Below, piece by piece: positions 17,593 to 24,762 of a stretch of DNA of 37,151 nucleotides. The first letter of the stretch is position 1; every line of letters begins with the position of its first letter. The notes under the pieces are model-generated. The model was given only the letters and a program-made list of their open reading frames with translations. It ran no database searches and was not told the origin of the DNA. The DNA comes from CAIWAH01 sp043755815 (lineage in GTDB: Bacteria; Verrucomicrobiota; Verrucomicrobiia; Limisphaerales; UBA9464). The stretch is taken from positions 1-37,151 of the forward strand of contig JAYUSF010000283.1 of NCBI GenBank assembly GCA_043755815.1, in the 5' to 3' direction. The position numbers and the translations under genes are program-made.

Positions 17593-17997
17593 ATGCCAAC
17601 GGCCACCAAGAAAATCAGGCCCGCTCCTCCTGCGTTGAACGGTTTCCGGTTCGCCCACCGGGGGGCAAAGGACTATGCCGGCCTGCTGCAGCACTATCGC
17701 TCCGAGTTCAAGATGCCTCAGCCCGTCGTCGTGCGGCTGACCGGCTTTTCCCCCCGCTCCGTTGCCAAATGGAGTGAAGGCGTGGCGCCCTCACCCAAAC
17801 AGGAAAAGGCGCTGGTGGAAATGGACCGGTTGCTCGACGGGCTGGCGCGCGTGATGCGGCCCGCGCAGATAGGCACCTGGCTCAAGTCACCCAATCCCGC
17901 CTTTGACGGTTCCACTCCGCTGCAAGTCGTCGAGCGCGGCGAAACGGATCGCCTCTGGTGGATGCTCTACGACCTCGAGTCGGGGCAACCGGGATGA
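17593..17997 (+). CDS. Xre/MbcA/ParS-type antitoxin of the RES pair
   Basis: 134 residues from the ATG at 17593. The N-terminal half is helix-turn-helix-like (VVVRLTGFSPRSVAKWSEGV). The C-terminus has the MbcA/ParS/Xre toxin-binding domain: GTWLKSPNPAFDGSTPLQVVERGETDRLWWMLYDLE in pieces, with the conserved W-L-x-x-P-N-P and G-x-x-P-x-x-V. Antitoxins of this class cap the RES active site and repress their own operon. It lies 40 bp after the RES gene in toxin-first order. The start lacks a strong ribosome-binding site. Confidence 0.88.
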   Translation: MPTATKKIRPAPPALNGFRFAHRGAKDYAGLLQHYRSEFKMPQPVVVRLTGFSPRSVAKWSEGVAPSPKQEKALVEMDRLLDGLARVMRPAQIGTWLKSPNPAFDGSTPLQVVERGETDRLWWMLYDLESGQPG

Positions 17998-18040
17998 GCG
18001 AAGGTGCGGTAAGTCAGTGGTCTATCGATTCCGAAACCTC

Positions 18041-18064
18041 GCTCAACACCCTCAAGCAGGACGA
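18041..18064 (+). repeat. 24-bp copy of the cytochrome gene 3' end
   Basis: Identical over 24 bp to 16837-16860 inside the propeller/cytochrome gene, including the codons for LNTLKQDE. It lies in the 154-bp gap after the antitoxin gene and encodes no full gene there. It could be a remnant of duplication when the RES/Xre pair was inserted, or a scrap of a lost paralogue. Confidence 0.7.
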
Positions 18065-18151
18065 AACTGCCCGTTTCCCCCGTCCCTACAGGCGTTGCCA
18101 GCCACCGATGAGCCGCTTGCTGAATTCAAACGCCCGCGGTAAACCGTCATC

Positions 18152-19978
18152 GTGAATTCACCACTCCAATCCCTCGCGTTTGCTGTCGCCATCGCGTCCT
18201 CGTCTATCGAGCTTCGGGCCGCTGACTTACCACAGAACCCATTCTCGGACGGGTTGTTCGCGTTCTACAGGTTTGAAGGAACCGCCGAAGACCAAAGCGG
18301 CAACGGCAACCACGGAACTCTGGGAGGAACCCGCAGTTTCTCCGCGAACGGCCTCCAAGGGCAGGCGCTCCGAATCACGGGGGACGGTTCCATTTTCTAC
18401 GCCGGTGGTGGACACATGCTGCTGCCGTCGCTGCCTGCTACCGCCAATTCGGGTTTCTCGGTTTCGCTCTGGGTCAAAGACGATGTGCGGGGCGTGGACA
18501 ACGAAGCCTATGTAGCGTTGGGAGACGAGTCTTCCGCCTCCATGAACATCATGCTGCGGTCGGAACGCGACCATCCGCTCATGTTCAGCGGGTCCAACGG
18601 CTCTGGCGGCGGATTCCAGATCGCACCACTGCTGGATGAAGCCGAATACTTCCAACCCAATCGCTGGAAGCACCTCGTCCTGACCTATGGTGCGGGTGTC
18701 ATTCGGGCCTACTTGGATGGAAAGCCGATGGGCGAGGCAACGGCGGTTTTTGAGCTCTTTCCAGTTTCGGTGGCAGCCGTGGGGCGCCATTGGTGGAACG
18801 GTGGAAGCTCCTCATCCGCCCGGATGTCAGCGACTGTGGATAATCTGCGCCTCTACCAGCGGACACTCAGCGCGGCTGAAGTTGAGGCGCTATACGTCTT
18901 TGACGCCACGCCCTCTTCCGGCTTCATCACCAACGGCCTCGTCGGCTACTACCCGTTCAGTGACAGCACCCAAGACGAAAGCGGCAAAGGTGCGCATGGA
19001 ACTTTTCAAGGACCCGGCCATGAGTTCGTTTCTGGTGTGCAGGGCAAGGCGGTGAAAATGGTCGGAGACACGAGGATTTCTGGCACAGGAATACAGGTGG
19101 CCAACTCGTCGCACACAATCAGCTTCTGGTATCGTCGCAACTTCACGCCTCGCCCCAGTCTGCCCGTCTATGGTGGGGGCTTCGGGCTGGGCAGTGGCAG
19201 TCAGGATGTAGCCGGCACTCGACTGCACATTGGTTTCGACTACGCAGACAAGCTTCTGCGCTATTCCTTCTGGTATGACGACTTCGATGTTATGGACACG
19301 CCGCTGGGCGAGACCGGCTGGGAGCATGTCGCCTTCACTTTCGACAAAGCCGCCCTGCAAAGGGCGATTTACCGCAACGGCGTGCGGATCGCCACGCAGG
19401 CGGCCGCTTACGGTTTCTCTGGCAATTCTGATTTCGCAATTATCGGTGGTGATGCGCTGCGCCCCGCTGCATTTGACGAGTTCCGGGTTTACAATCGAGC
19501 ACTGAGTAATCTGGAGGTAGGCGCCCTTTTTAGAACTGAACTGCCCACCGCAAACCCAGACCAAGACCGTGACGGTCTTCCCGATGACGACGAAACCTTC
19601 ACCTACAACACCTCGCCGACCGATGCGGACACCGACGACGACGGACTGAACGACGGGGACGAGGTGAAGACCTACCGCACCAACCCGTTGAAGGCCGACA
19701 GCGATGGCGATGGCTACACCGACTCGACGGAAGTCTTCGCTGGCAAAGACCCACGCGACGCCAACAGCCATCCCGCCGCCACCCTGAGCGTCTTCCCCGC
19801 CATCGAACTGGAATTCTTCACCCAGACCGACAAGCAATACCTCATCGAATCCTCCGGTGATCTGTCCTCGTGGAGTCCCTTCGAGGGCCCCATCCCCGGC
19901 GACGGCAAAGTCTGGAAGAAGACCTTCAGCGCCCGGGAGACGGAAACACGGTTCTACCGGGTGGTCTTGGCGCCTTGA
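18152..19978 (+). CDS. Secreted protein with two LamG domains and TSP3-like calcium repeats
   Basis: 608 residues from a GTG at 18152. A signal peptide ends near residue 24 (SSIELRAAD). Two concanavalin A-like LamG_3 domains follow, about 34-250 and 262-460. Each opens with the same pattern (LFAFYRFEGTAEDQSGNGNHGTL and LVGYYPFSDSTQDESGKGAHGTF) and closes with VDNLRLYQRTLSAAEVEALY or FDEFRVYNRALSNLEVGALF. Residues about 468-545 hold Asp-rich TSP3-type calcium-binding repeats (DQDRDGLPDDDE, DADTDDDGLNDGDE, DSDGDGYTDSTE). The last 60 residues form the module ending IPGDGKVWKK...FYRVVLAP that is shared with the PD40 protein. A role in carbohydrate or matrix binding outside the cell is inferred from domains; no enzyme domain is present. 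Confidence 0.88.
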   Translation: MNSPLQSLAFAVAIASSSIELRAADLPQNPFSDGLFAFYRFEGTAEDQSGNGNHGTLGGTRSFSANGLQGQALRITGDGSIFYAGGGHMLLPSLPATANSGFSVSLWVKDDVRGVDNEAYVALGDESSASMNIMLRSERDHPLMFSGSNGSGGGFQIAPLLDEAEYFQPNRWKHLVLTYGAGVIRAYLDGKPMGEATAVFELFPVSVAAVGRHWWNGGSSSSARMSATVDNLRLYQRTLSAAEVEALYVFDATPSSGFITNGLVGYYPFSDSTQDESGKGAHGTFQGPGHEFVSGVQGKAVKMVGDTRISGTGIQVANSSHTISFWYRRNFTPRPSLPVYGGGFGLGSGSQDVAGTRLHIGFDYADKLLRYSFWYDDFDVMDTPLGETGWEHVAFTFDKAALQRAIYRNGVRIATQAAAYGFSGNSDFAIIGGDALRPAAFDEFRVYNRALSNLEVGALFRTELPTANPDQDRDGLPDDDETFTYNTSPTDADTDDDGLNDGDEVKTYRTNPLKADSDGDGYTDSTEVFAGKDPRDANSHPAATLSVFPAIELEFFTQTDKQYLIESSGDLSSWSPFEGPIPGDGKVWKKTFSARETETRFYRVVLAP

Positions 19979-20016
19979 AAGCAGTTGCCCGTCAGCCGCG
20001 GAGCGGCGCCAGACCG

Positions 20017-20154
20017 TAGCCCACAGCGTGAGCTGTGGGTTCCCCGATCCCAAAATGTCGAGCCCCGGATGGGGCGACAGAGCGAACCTTCTGCCGCCCC
20101 ATCCGGGGCCGGTTCGTTTTCCCGCCGGCAACCCACGGCTCACGCCGTGGGCTA
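20017..20154. repeat. 138-bp nested inverted repeat (BIME-like)
   Basis: The outer arms are TAGCCCACAGCGTGAGCTG... at 20017-20040 and its near-complement ...CACGCCGTGGGCTA at 20130-20154, each itself a hairpin. Inside lie GCCCCGGATGGGGCG and CGCCCCATCCGGGGC, again inverted. The whole could fold into a large cruciform. It fills most of the 301-bp gap between the LamG gene and hicB and encodes nothing recognisable. Confidence 0.75.
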
Positions 20155-20193
20155 CTTTCTGCCGCGCCTCGGACGCTGAACCCGCGTTCCCGG

Positions 20194-20241
20194 AGGGGCG
20201 GCTTTCCAGCCGCCCCATCCCGGCGACCCGAAAGCCGCCGG
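20194..20241. repeat. 48-bp palindromic repeat, left copy flanking hicBA
   Basis: Two joined hairpins, GGGGCGGC-TTTCCA-GCCGCCCC and GGCGAC..GAAAGCCGCC. A second copy in the same orientation lies at 20682-20729, directly after hicA, differing at about six of 48 positions. The two copies bracket the toxin-antitoxin pair. Confidence 0.75.
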
Positions 20242-20279
20242 CCATTGCCAACGGCAGGATGCATCACTAGCCTGACTGC

Positions 20280-20498
20280 ATGAAAGTCACCGCGGTTTTT
20301 ACGCCCGTCCCCGAGGGCGGCTATTCCGCCTACGTCGAAGAAATCCCCGGCGCCATCTCCGAAGGCGACACCCTGGACGAAGCCCGTGAGAACCTCACCG
20401 ACGCACTGCGGCTGCTGCTGGAGTGCAACCGGGAACTGGCCCGCCAAAACACCGACCCGCGGGTCCGGCGCGAAACGTTGGAACTGACGATGGCGTGA
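20280..20498 (+). CDS. hicB: HicB-family antitoxin
   Basis: 72 residues, a compact HicB: partial RNase H-like fold MKVTAVFTPVPEGGYSAYVEEIPGAISEGDTLDEAREN in pieces, with the typical GGY-A-x-V-x-E-x-PG-x-x-x-x-G-x-T-x-x-E-A-x-x-N pattern and a helical tail (LTDALRLLLECNRELAR). No separate DNA-binding domain is fused. HicB binds and blocks the HicA mRNA interferase. It precedes hicA with a 4-bp GTGA overlap, so translation is probably coupled. Palindromic repeats lie on both sides of the pair. Confidence 0.92.
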   Translation: MKVTAVFTPVPEGGYSAYVEEIPGAISEGDTLDEARENLTDALRLLLECNRELARQNTDPRVRRETLELTMA

Positions 20499-20680
20499 AG
20501 CTGGTTGACCTCCAACGTCACCTCCGCCAGCACGGTTGCACCCTGTTCCGCGAAGGCAGCAAGCACTCGGTGTGGTGGAACCCCGCGAACCGCAAAACCA
20601 CCACGGTTCCACGACACCGGGAGCTGAAAGAATTCACCGCCCGCGGGATTTGCCGGCAGTTGGAGATTCCAGAACCGTGA
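20495..20680 (+). CDS. hicA: HicA-family mRNA interferase toxin
   Basis: 61 residues from a GTG that overlaps the hicB stop (GTGA). It reads M-K-L-V-D-L-Q-R-H-L-R-Q-H-G-C-T, then REGSKHSVWWNP and TTTVPRHREL, ending ARGICRQLEIPEP. This is the double-stranded RNA-binding-like HicA fold with the catalytic His in GSKHS and the usual VPRH motif. HicA cleaves mRNA until neutralised by HicB. The gene is easily missed because of its GTG start and length. It ends 1 bp before a copy of the 48-bp palindromic repeat. Confidence 0.92.
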   Translation: MKLVDLQRHLRQHGCTLFREGSKHSVWWNPANRKTTTVPRHRELKEFTARGICRQLEIPEP

Positions 20681-20681
20681 C

Positions 20682-20729
20682 AGGTGCGGCGTTCCAGCCG
20701 CCCAATCCCGGCGACTCGAAAGTCGCCGC
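20682..20729. repeat. 48-bp palindromic repeat, right copy flanking hicBA
   Basis: Same orientation and length as the copy at 20194-20241 with about six differences; begins 1 bp after the hicA stop. Confidence 0.75.
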
Positions 20730-21205
20730 TCCGAAACCCGATCACCCGCGTCCGCCCACGTGAAGCGTCTTGGAGTGCGCGCGGCTTGCCGTCGCTTTCG
20801 GCCGCCGGGCGCGTTTCGTTATAGCCCTTGCTGTAACCAGACTGCTTGCCCCGCCCAAGCCGCCGCTCCGCGCCGCCGCCGCACTTCACGTCGCTGGCGC
20901 ATTTCGCCTCAGCCCCATTCCGAGCCGAGGCGGTGTGTTTTGGACTGCGGCGACATGTCTCCGCTTTGGCTTTGATGCCAGCCACACACAAACCGGAGGA
21001 AGCTTCCCGCGGTGAAGCCAAAGTTCCAGCTTGGCTGCACCTGCCAAGACAACGCCGCGCCCGCCGGGGCGGCGTTCGCGAGCGTGCCGCACCTCACCCC
21101 ATTCCGATCCCACGACTGCGGCCAAGAACCCCGTTCGCGTTCGAAAGAGAAGGAATAACCCCTTGGGTCGCTGAGCCGGTCCGGTCGCTTCGAACGGCCA
21201 CCCGT
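20730..21205. repeat. Gene-free stretch with degenerate hairpins before the recG stop
   Basis: No convincing gene on either strand. It holds several symmetric pieces: two related motifs, TTGGAGTGCGCGCGGCTTGC (near 20770) and TTGGACTGCGGCGACATGTC (near 20940), the latter a common dispersed motif type in this phylum. There is also an inverted pair CTTTGGCTT / AAGCCAAAG (20964-20972 and 21015-21023) and AACGCCGC / GCGGCGTT near 21052-21077. It looks like a pile of old palindromic elements. Confidence 0.5.
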
Positions 21206-24136
21206 CTATGGCCCCAACCGAAGATGTCGCCGCACCACTTCGCGGGCGAGCTCCACAAGCTGGCGGTCGCTCACAAGATCACCGAAGCGGAAGTCCGGCA
21301 GCCCGCTCTGGTTGCGGCCGGTGAGTTCGCCGGGGCCCCGCAGCTTCAGGTCCGCTTCGGCGAGCACGAAGCCGTCGTTGGTCTTCGCCATCACATCGAG
21401 CCGTTCGCGCGCCTCATCGGTCTTCTGCTCGGCCACGAGGATGCAGTGGGAATCGTGCGCGCCACGGCCGATGCGCCCACGAAGCTGATGCAACTGTGCC
21501 AGCCCGAACTGCTCGGCATTCTCGATCAGCATGATGGTCGCGTTGGGCACGTCCACGCCGACCTCAATGACGCTCGTGGCGACGAGAATCCGGATGTCGC
21601 CGCGGCGGAAGGAATCCATCACCGCCTCCTTCTCCTCGCTCGGACGCCGGCCGTGCAGCAATCCGCCCCGGTGCGGCGCGAGTTCGCGGCAGATCTTCTG
21701 GAACTCCACGGTGACCGCCTTGACGTCGTCCTCGGATTCTTCGACACGCGGGTAAACCACGTAGGCCTGGCGCCCCTTCTCCAGTTCGCCACGGATGAAG
21801 GCCCAGACCTTTGGCAAGGCCTCCGCCGCCCGCACATGGGTCCGGATCCGCCCGCGCCCGGCGGGCAGTTCGTCGAGCACGCTCACGTCGAGATCGCCGT
21901 AGAGCGTGAGCCCGAGCGTGCGCGGAATCGGCGTGGCAGTCATGACCAGCAGGTGCGGTGCGGTGTCGTCGCGCCGGCCCTTGCGGATCAGCTTCTCGCG
22001 CTGGGCGACCCCGAACTTGTGCTGCTCATCAATGATGGCGAGCCCCAGCCGGTCCGGCTTGAACCCAGCTTCGATCAGCGCGTGGGTGCCGACGGTCAGG
22101 GTGCCGCCACCCAAAGTGCCGCCGGCATCCTGCCGGCGGAACCCCGGGCCAACTTGCTCGCCGCCGTTCAGGATTAACTCACCGCCAGTCGGCCGTTGCG
22201 CTTCCGCCGGCTGGAAGCCGGCGGCACGTTCTCCAGGCCACACAAAGCTTCCACGCCCCAGGTGAAACTTCCCGGCGGCGAGTTTGGACTTCACTGGATT
22301 GTTGCGGATGTAGTGTTGGAACCACTCCAGTTGCCGATCCGAACGAACGAGATGGTCGAAATACTCGTCCCGCCAGAACGCACCGGTTCGTTTCAACGAC
22401 TTGTTGGCTTCCTTCGCCGAATAGCTCTTCCATGAATGAAGGATCGCAGCGAGTTCATGTCCTGGCGCCGGCCGGGCCAACGCGTGGACATGGTTGGGCA
22501 TGACCACGAAGTCGCCCAACTGGTAGCGGTCGCCGTCGAAGTGACGCAAAGCCGTCGCCGCAAGTTCGCCAATGTCCGGTTGCGCCAGCCAACACTCGCC
22601 GGCTCCGGCATCCAGCAGGTCTTCCATCTTCTGGGTGAACCTCCGGTGATATTCGGCCGTCGCGTCCCCATCCCAAGGTTCCGGATGCAGCTTCAGCCAA
22701 AGATCCCGCTCGTGCTGCCACCGCTGGAGCACGGGCTGGGCAACGGAATCCGCGAGCCGGAAAGTGACGTAGTAGAGTTTGTCGGCCTGACGCCAATGCG
22801 GCAGCCAGTCGGAGTGGGAATCTTTGGTGGCGCTTCGGTCGAAGAAGGGGTCGGTCAAAGTGCCGCCGGCATCCTGCCGGCGGAACCCCGGGCCAACCTG
22901 CTCCCCGCCCTTCAGGACTAACGCAGCGCCAGTCTGCCGTTGCATTTCCGCCGGCTGGAAGCCGGCGGCACTTTGAGGGACAGCCCTTTCCTGGCGGCTC
23001 CCGGTCCGCAGGCTCACGGTGATGCCCAGCGGGACGAACCACTTCCGGAAGTTTTGCCACAGCTGTTCCGCCAGGATTTCCGTGGGCGCCATCACGGCCA
23101 CGTCGAAGCCGCTTTCCAGCGTCATCAACGCAGCGCACGCGGCGACCAGCGTCTTGCCGGAGCCGACGTCGCCCTGAAGTAGTCGGCGCATGGGCACCTT
23201 GCCGCCGAAGTCGGCGCGGATTTCCCGGAGCACCCGCTGCTGTGCGCCCGTCAGTGAGAAGCCCAGTTCGGCGAGGAACGGCCTCATGAGCCGGTTGTCG
23301 CCGGTGCAGGGCAGGGCTCGCAGGTTCCGCTCGAAGTTCAGTCGCCGCTGCTGGATCTCGAACTGGAGTCCGATGAATTCGTCGAAGGCCAGCCGCTGGC
23401 GGGCGCGGTCGGCGTCGGTGAGTTCGGCGGGGAAATGCAGCGAGCGGACCGCCTCGGCGCGCGGGAGCAATGGCCGGGCTTCGAGCGCGAGCTGTTTGCC
23501 GCGGGCGTCGTCCGTCGGGTGGATGTGGATGGCGGCGAGGTCGAGTTCCGGATGCGGATCGGCGAACTCCGCCGCGTGCGCCTGCAACGCGCGCCACGTC
23601 AACCCGCGCAGCACGCGCTGGCTGAGTCCTTCGGTGGCGGGATAGACCGGCACGATGCGGTTGAGGTGGACCTGTTCCTCGTCGTCGGCCAGCACCTTCT
23701 CGGTCTCGGGATGGTCCATGGTGCGTGGCCGCAGCGTGTGGAGCTTGCCGAAGACCAGCACGTCATCGCCGACGGCGAAGAAGCGCTCCATGAACCCGAG
23801 GTTCCACCACCGGCAATGCAGGCGCGCCGAGCCGTCGTCCACGATGAGCTCGAAGACGAACTTGCCCGACTTGAAGCGGTTGGTGCCCATCGCGACGACC
23901 TTTCCACGGACAGTTCCGGGCACGCCCTCCTCCAGCTCGCGGATGGGCTGGAAGTTGCGGCGGTCCTCGTAACGCCGCGGCCGGTGCAACAGCAGGTCGC
24001 CGACCGTCTGGATGTCCAAGCGCGCCAGCAGCGCTGCCCGCTCCGAGCCGACGCCCCACACGCACGTCACCGGCGAGGCGAGCGTGGGCGCGGAGGCAGG
24101 CTCCGGCTTGGGCGTTTCAGGACGCGGGACGTTCAT
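21206..24136 (-). CDS. recG: RecG branched-DNA helicase with an in-frame 288-residue transposase insertion
   Basis: 976 codons against about 690 for RecG. The N-terminal wedge/OB domain (about 20-200; RRYEDRRNFQPIREL, GTVRGKVVAMGTNRF) is followed by the helicase core: GFSLTGAQQRVLREI, Walker A GDVGSGKT at about 321-328, and APTEILAEQL. At residue 387 RecG sequence stops (TGSRQERAVP). Residues 388-675 are a REP-associated transposase plus repeats. RecG resumes with GGGTLTVGTHALIEAG, IIDEQHKFGVAQRE (DEQH about 703), VMTATPIPRTL and QLRGRIGRGAHDSHCIL, and is complete to the end. Without the insert it would be 688 residues, in frame. RecG reverses stalled forks and processes Holliday junctions and R-loops. 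Whether the fused protein works is unknown; all helicase motifs are intact, which argues against simple decay. It is downstream of dgt and a DUF4375-like gene on the same strand. Confidence 0.9.
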   Translation of the reverse strand: MNVPRPETPKPEPASAPTLASPVTCVWGVGSERAALLARLDIQTVGDLLLHRPRRYEDRRNFQPIRELEEGVPGTVRGKVVAMGTNRFKSGKFVFELIVDDGSARLHCRWWNLGFMERFFAVGDDVLVFGKLHTLRPRTMDHPETEKVLADDEEQVHLNRIVPVYPATEGLSQRVLRGLTWRALQAHAAEFADPHPELDLAAIHIHPTDDARGKQLALEARPLLPRAEAVRSLHFPAELTDADRARQRLAFDEFIGLQFEIQQRRLNFERNLRALPCTGDNRLMRPFLAELGFSLTGAQQRVLREIRADFGGKVPMRRLLQGDVGSGKTLVAACAALMTLESGFDVAVMAPTEILAEQLWQNFRKWFVPLGITVSLRTGSRQERAVPQSAAGFQPAEMQRQTGAALVLKGGEQVGPGFRRQDAGGTLTDPFFDRSATKDSHSDWLPHWRQADKLYYVTFRLADSVAQPVLQRWQHERDLWLKLHPEPWDGDATAEYHRRFTQKMEDLLDAGAGECWLAQPDIGELAATALRHFDGDRYQLGDFVVMPNHVHALARPAPGHELAAILHSWKSYSAKEANKSLKRTGAFWRDEYFDHLVRSDRQLEWFQHYIRNNPVKSKLAAGKFHLGRGSFVWPGERAAGFQPAEAQRPTGGELILNGGEQVGPGFRRQDAGGTLGGGTLTVGTHALIEAGFKPDRLGLAIIDEQHKFGVAQREKLIRKGRRDDTAPHLLVMTATPIPRTLGLTLYGDLDVSVLDELPAGRGRIRTHVRAAEALPKVWAFIRGELEKGRQAYVVYPRVEESEDDVKAVTVEFQKICRELAPHRGGLLHGRRPSEEKEAVMDSFRRGDIRILVATSVIEVGVDVPNATIMLIENAEQFGLAQLHQLRGRIGRGAHDSHCILVAEQKTDEARERLDVMAKTNDGFVLAEADLKLRGPGELTGRNQSGLPDFRFGDLVSDRQLVELAREVVRRHLRLGP
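22112..22227. repeat. 116-bp REP pair, copy A (RecG 3' side of the insert)
   Basis: Begins CAAAGTGCCGCCGGCATCC and ends GGAAGCCGGCGGCAC on the plus strand. Two hairpins in opposite orientation enclose about 60 bp. By eye it differs from copy B at about nine of 116 positions, with no indels. It is fully translated in the recG frame. Confidence 0.85.
22856..22975. repeat. 116-bp REP pair plus CTTTG, copy B (RecG 5' side of the insert)
   Basis: The repeat occupies 22856-22971 in the same orientation as copy A and ends in CTTTG to 22975, making 120 bp or 40 codons. Starts of the two copies are 744 bp apart, so recombination between them would leave a 120-bp in-frame scar. A single related hairpin lies at 25964-25990. 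Confidence 0.85.
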
Positions 24137-24200
24137 GGCACCGGCGGAGGCTCACGCAAAGGCGCGCCGACGCAAAGCGGGGAAACGTGCTGCCAGCCCA

Positions 24201-24746
24201 TCAGGAAGGCCTGGTTTCACGCATCGCGAGAGCCTGAGGATCGATGAGCCCCCAGCCCGTCAGCTTTCCTTCTGTTGTTTTCATTTCTATCGACCGAACG
24301 CTCTTTTCACGGTCGTAGTGCCACGCCTTATCGGGAACCCCGTTTTGGCGAGCGAATGCCACCATCCGACAACGAAACTCGTCCTGCTGGGCGTAATACT
24401 CCGTCGTGAGCGAGTCTTCCTCGCCGCGCTTCGACTCGAAGATGAATCGGCCGATGGCTTGACCGCCCGCTTCGAGCACTTCGGTCGGAATCATCTGGAT
24501 GAACCGGGCAACGAGGTCCGCCCGTTGATGCGCTCCAATCTTCGTGAGGAGCTTGACGATAAGGCCAGGTTCCCATTCGTCGCAGATGAATCCCTGAGCG
24601 AGTCCGCCATCGCAGACGAGCGAATCGAACCACGCCAAGGTGTAGAATCCCCGTTCCCACGGCGACAGCGCCGATTCTGCCAAAACAAGGCGGCGGTCCC
24701 TGATCCAGCTGTAAACGTTGGAGTAGCTTCGGCGCTCCGGGCTCAT
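24201..24746 (-). CDS. DUF4375 (DMP19)-like protein
   Basis: 181 residues, no signal peptide. The segment ERGFYTLAWFDSLVCDGGLAQGFICD in pieces, followed by a helix (LVARFIQMIPTEVLEAGG), resembles the DMP19/DUF4375 family, whose members are small acidic proteins of unclear role (one is a DNA-mimic). Assignment is by pattern only. The base composition looks less GC-rich than in dgt and recG. It sits 16 bp upstream of the dgt stop side and 64 bp before the recG start, all on the minus strand, so one transcript is plausible. Confidence 0.65.
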   Translation of the reverse strand: MSPERRSYSNVYSWIRDRRLVLAESALSPWERGFYTLAWFDSLVCDGGLAQGFICDEWEPGLIVKLLTKIGAHQRADLVARFIQMIPTEVLEAGGQAIGRFIFESKRGEEDSLTTEYYAQQDEFRCRMVAFARQNGVPDKAWHYDREKSVRSIEMKTTEGKLTGWGLIDPQALAMRETRPS

Positions 24747-24762
24747 TGCTGCGCAGGTTGGA

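Larger units (their letters stand above)
22112..22975 (-). mobile_element. RAYT (REP-associated HUH transposase) element nested in recG
   Basis: 864 bp, exactly 288 codons, bounded by direct copies of a 116-bp repeat. The transposase lies between them: LPHWRQADKLYYVTFRLADS at its start, the HUH motif His549-Val-His551 in MPNHVHALARP, LHSWKSYSAKEANKSLKRTG, FWRDEYFDHLVRSDRQLEWF and the catalytic Tyr609 in HYIRNNPVKSKL (numbers in the RecG frame). These are all the landmarks of TnpA-REP proteins, single-strand endonucleases that act on REP hairpins. There is no in-frame stop before RecG resumes and no ATG at its natural start; a TTG at 22858, made by the terminal CAAAG of the repeat, would give an N-terminus of (M)TDPFFDRS typical of the family. 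It can therefore be made as a fusion or perhaps by internal initiation. Confidence 0.9.

Noticed and set aside
22112..22975. Intein in RecG
   Set aside because: The insert has none of the intein splice motifs (no Cys/Ser at its start, no His-Asn end) and is a RAYT with DNA repeats at both ends.
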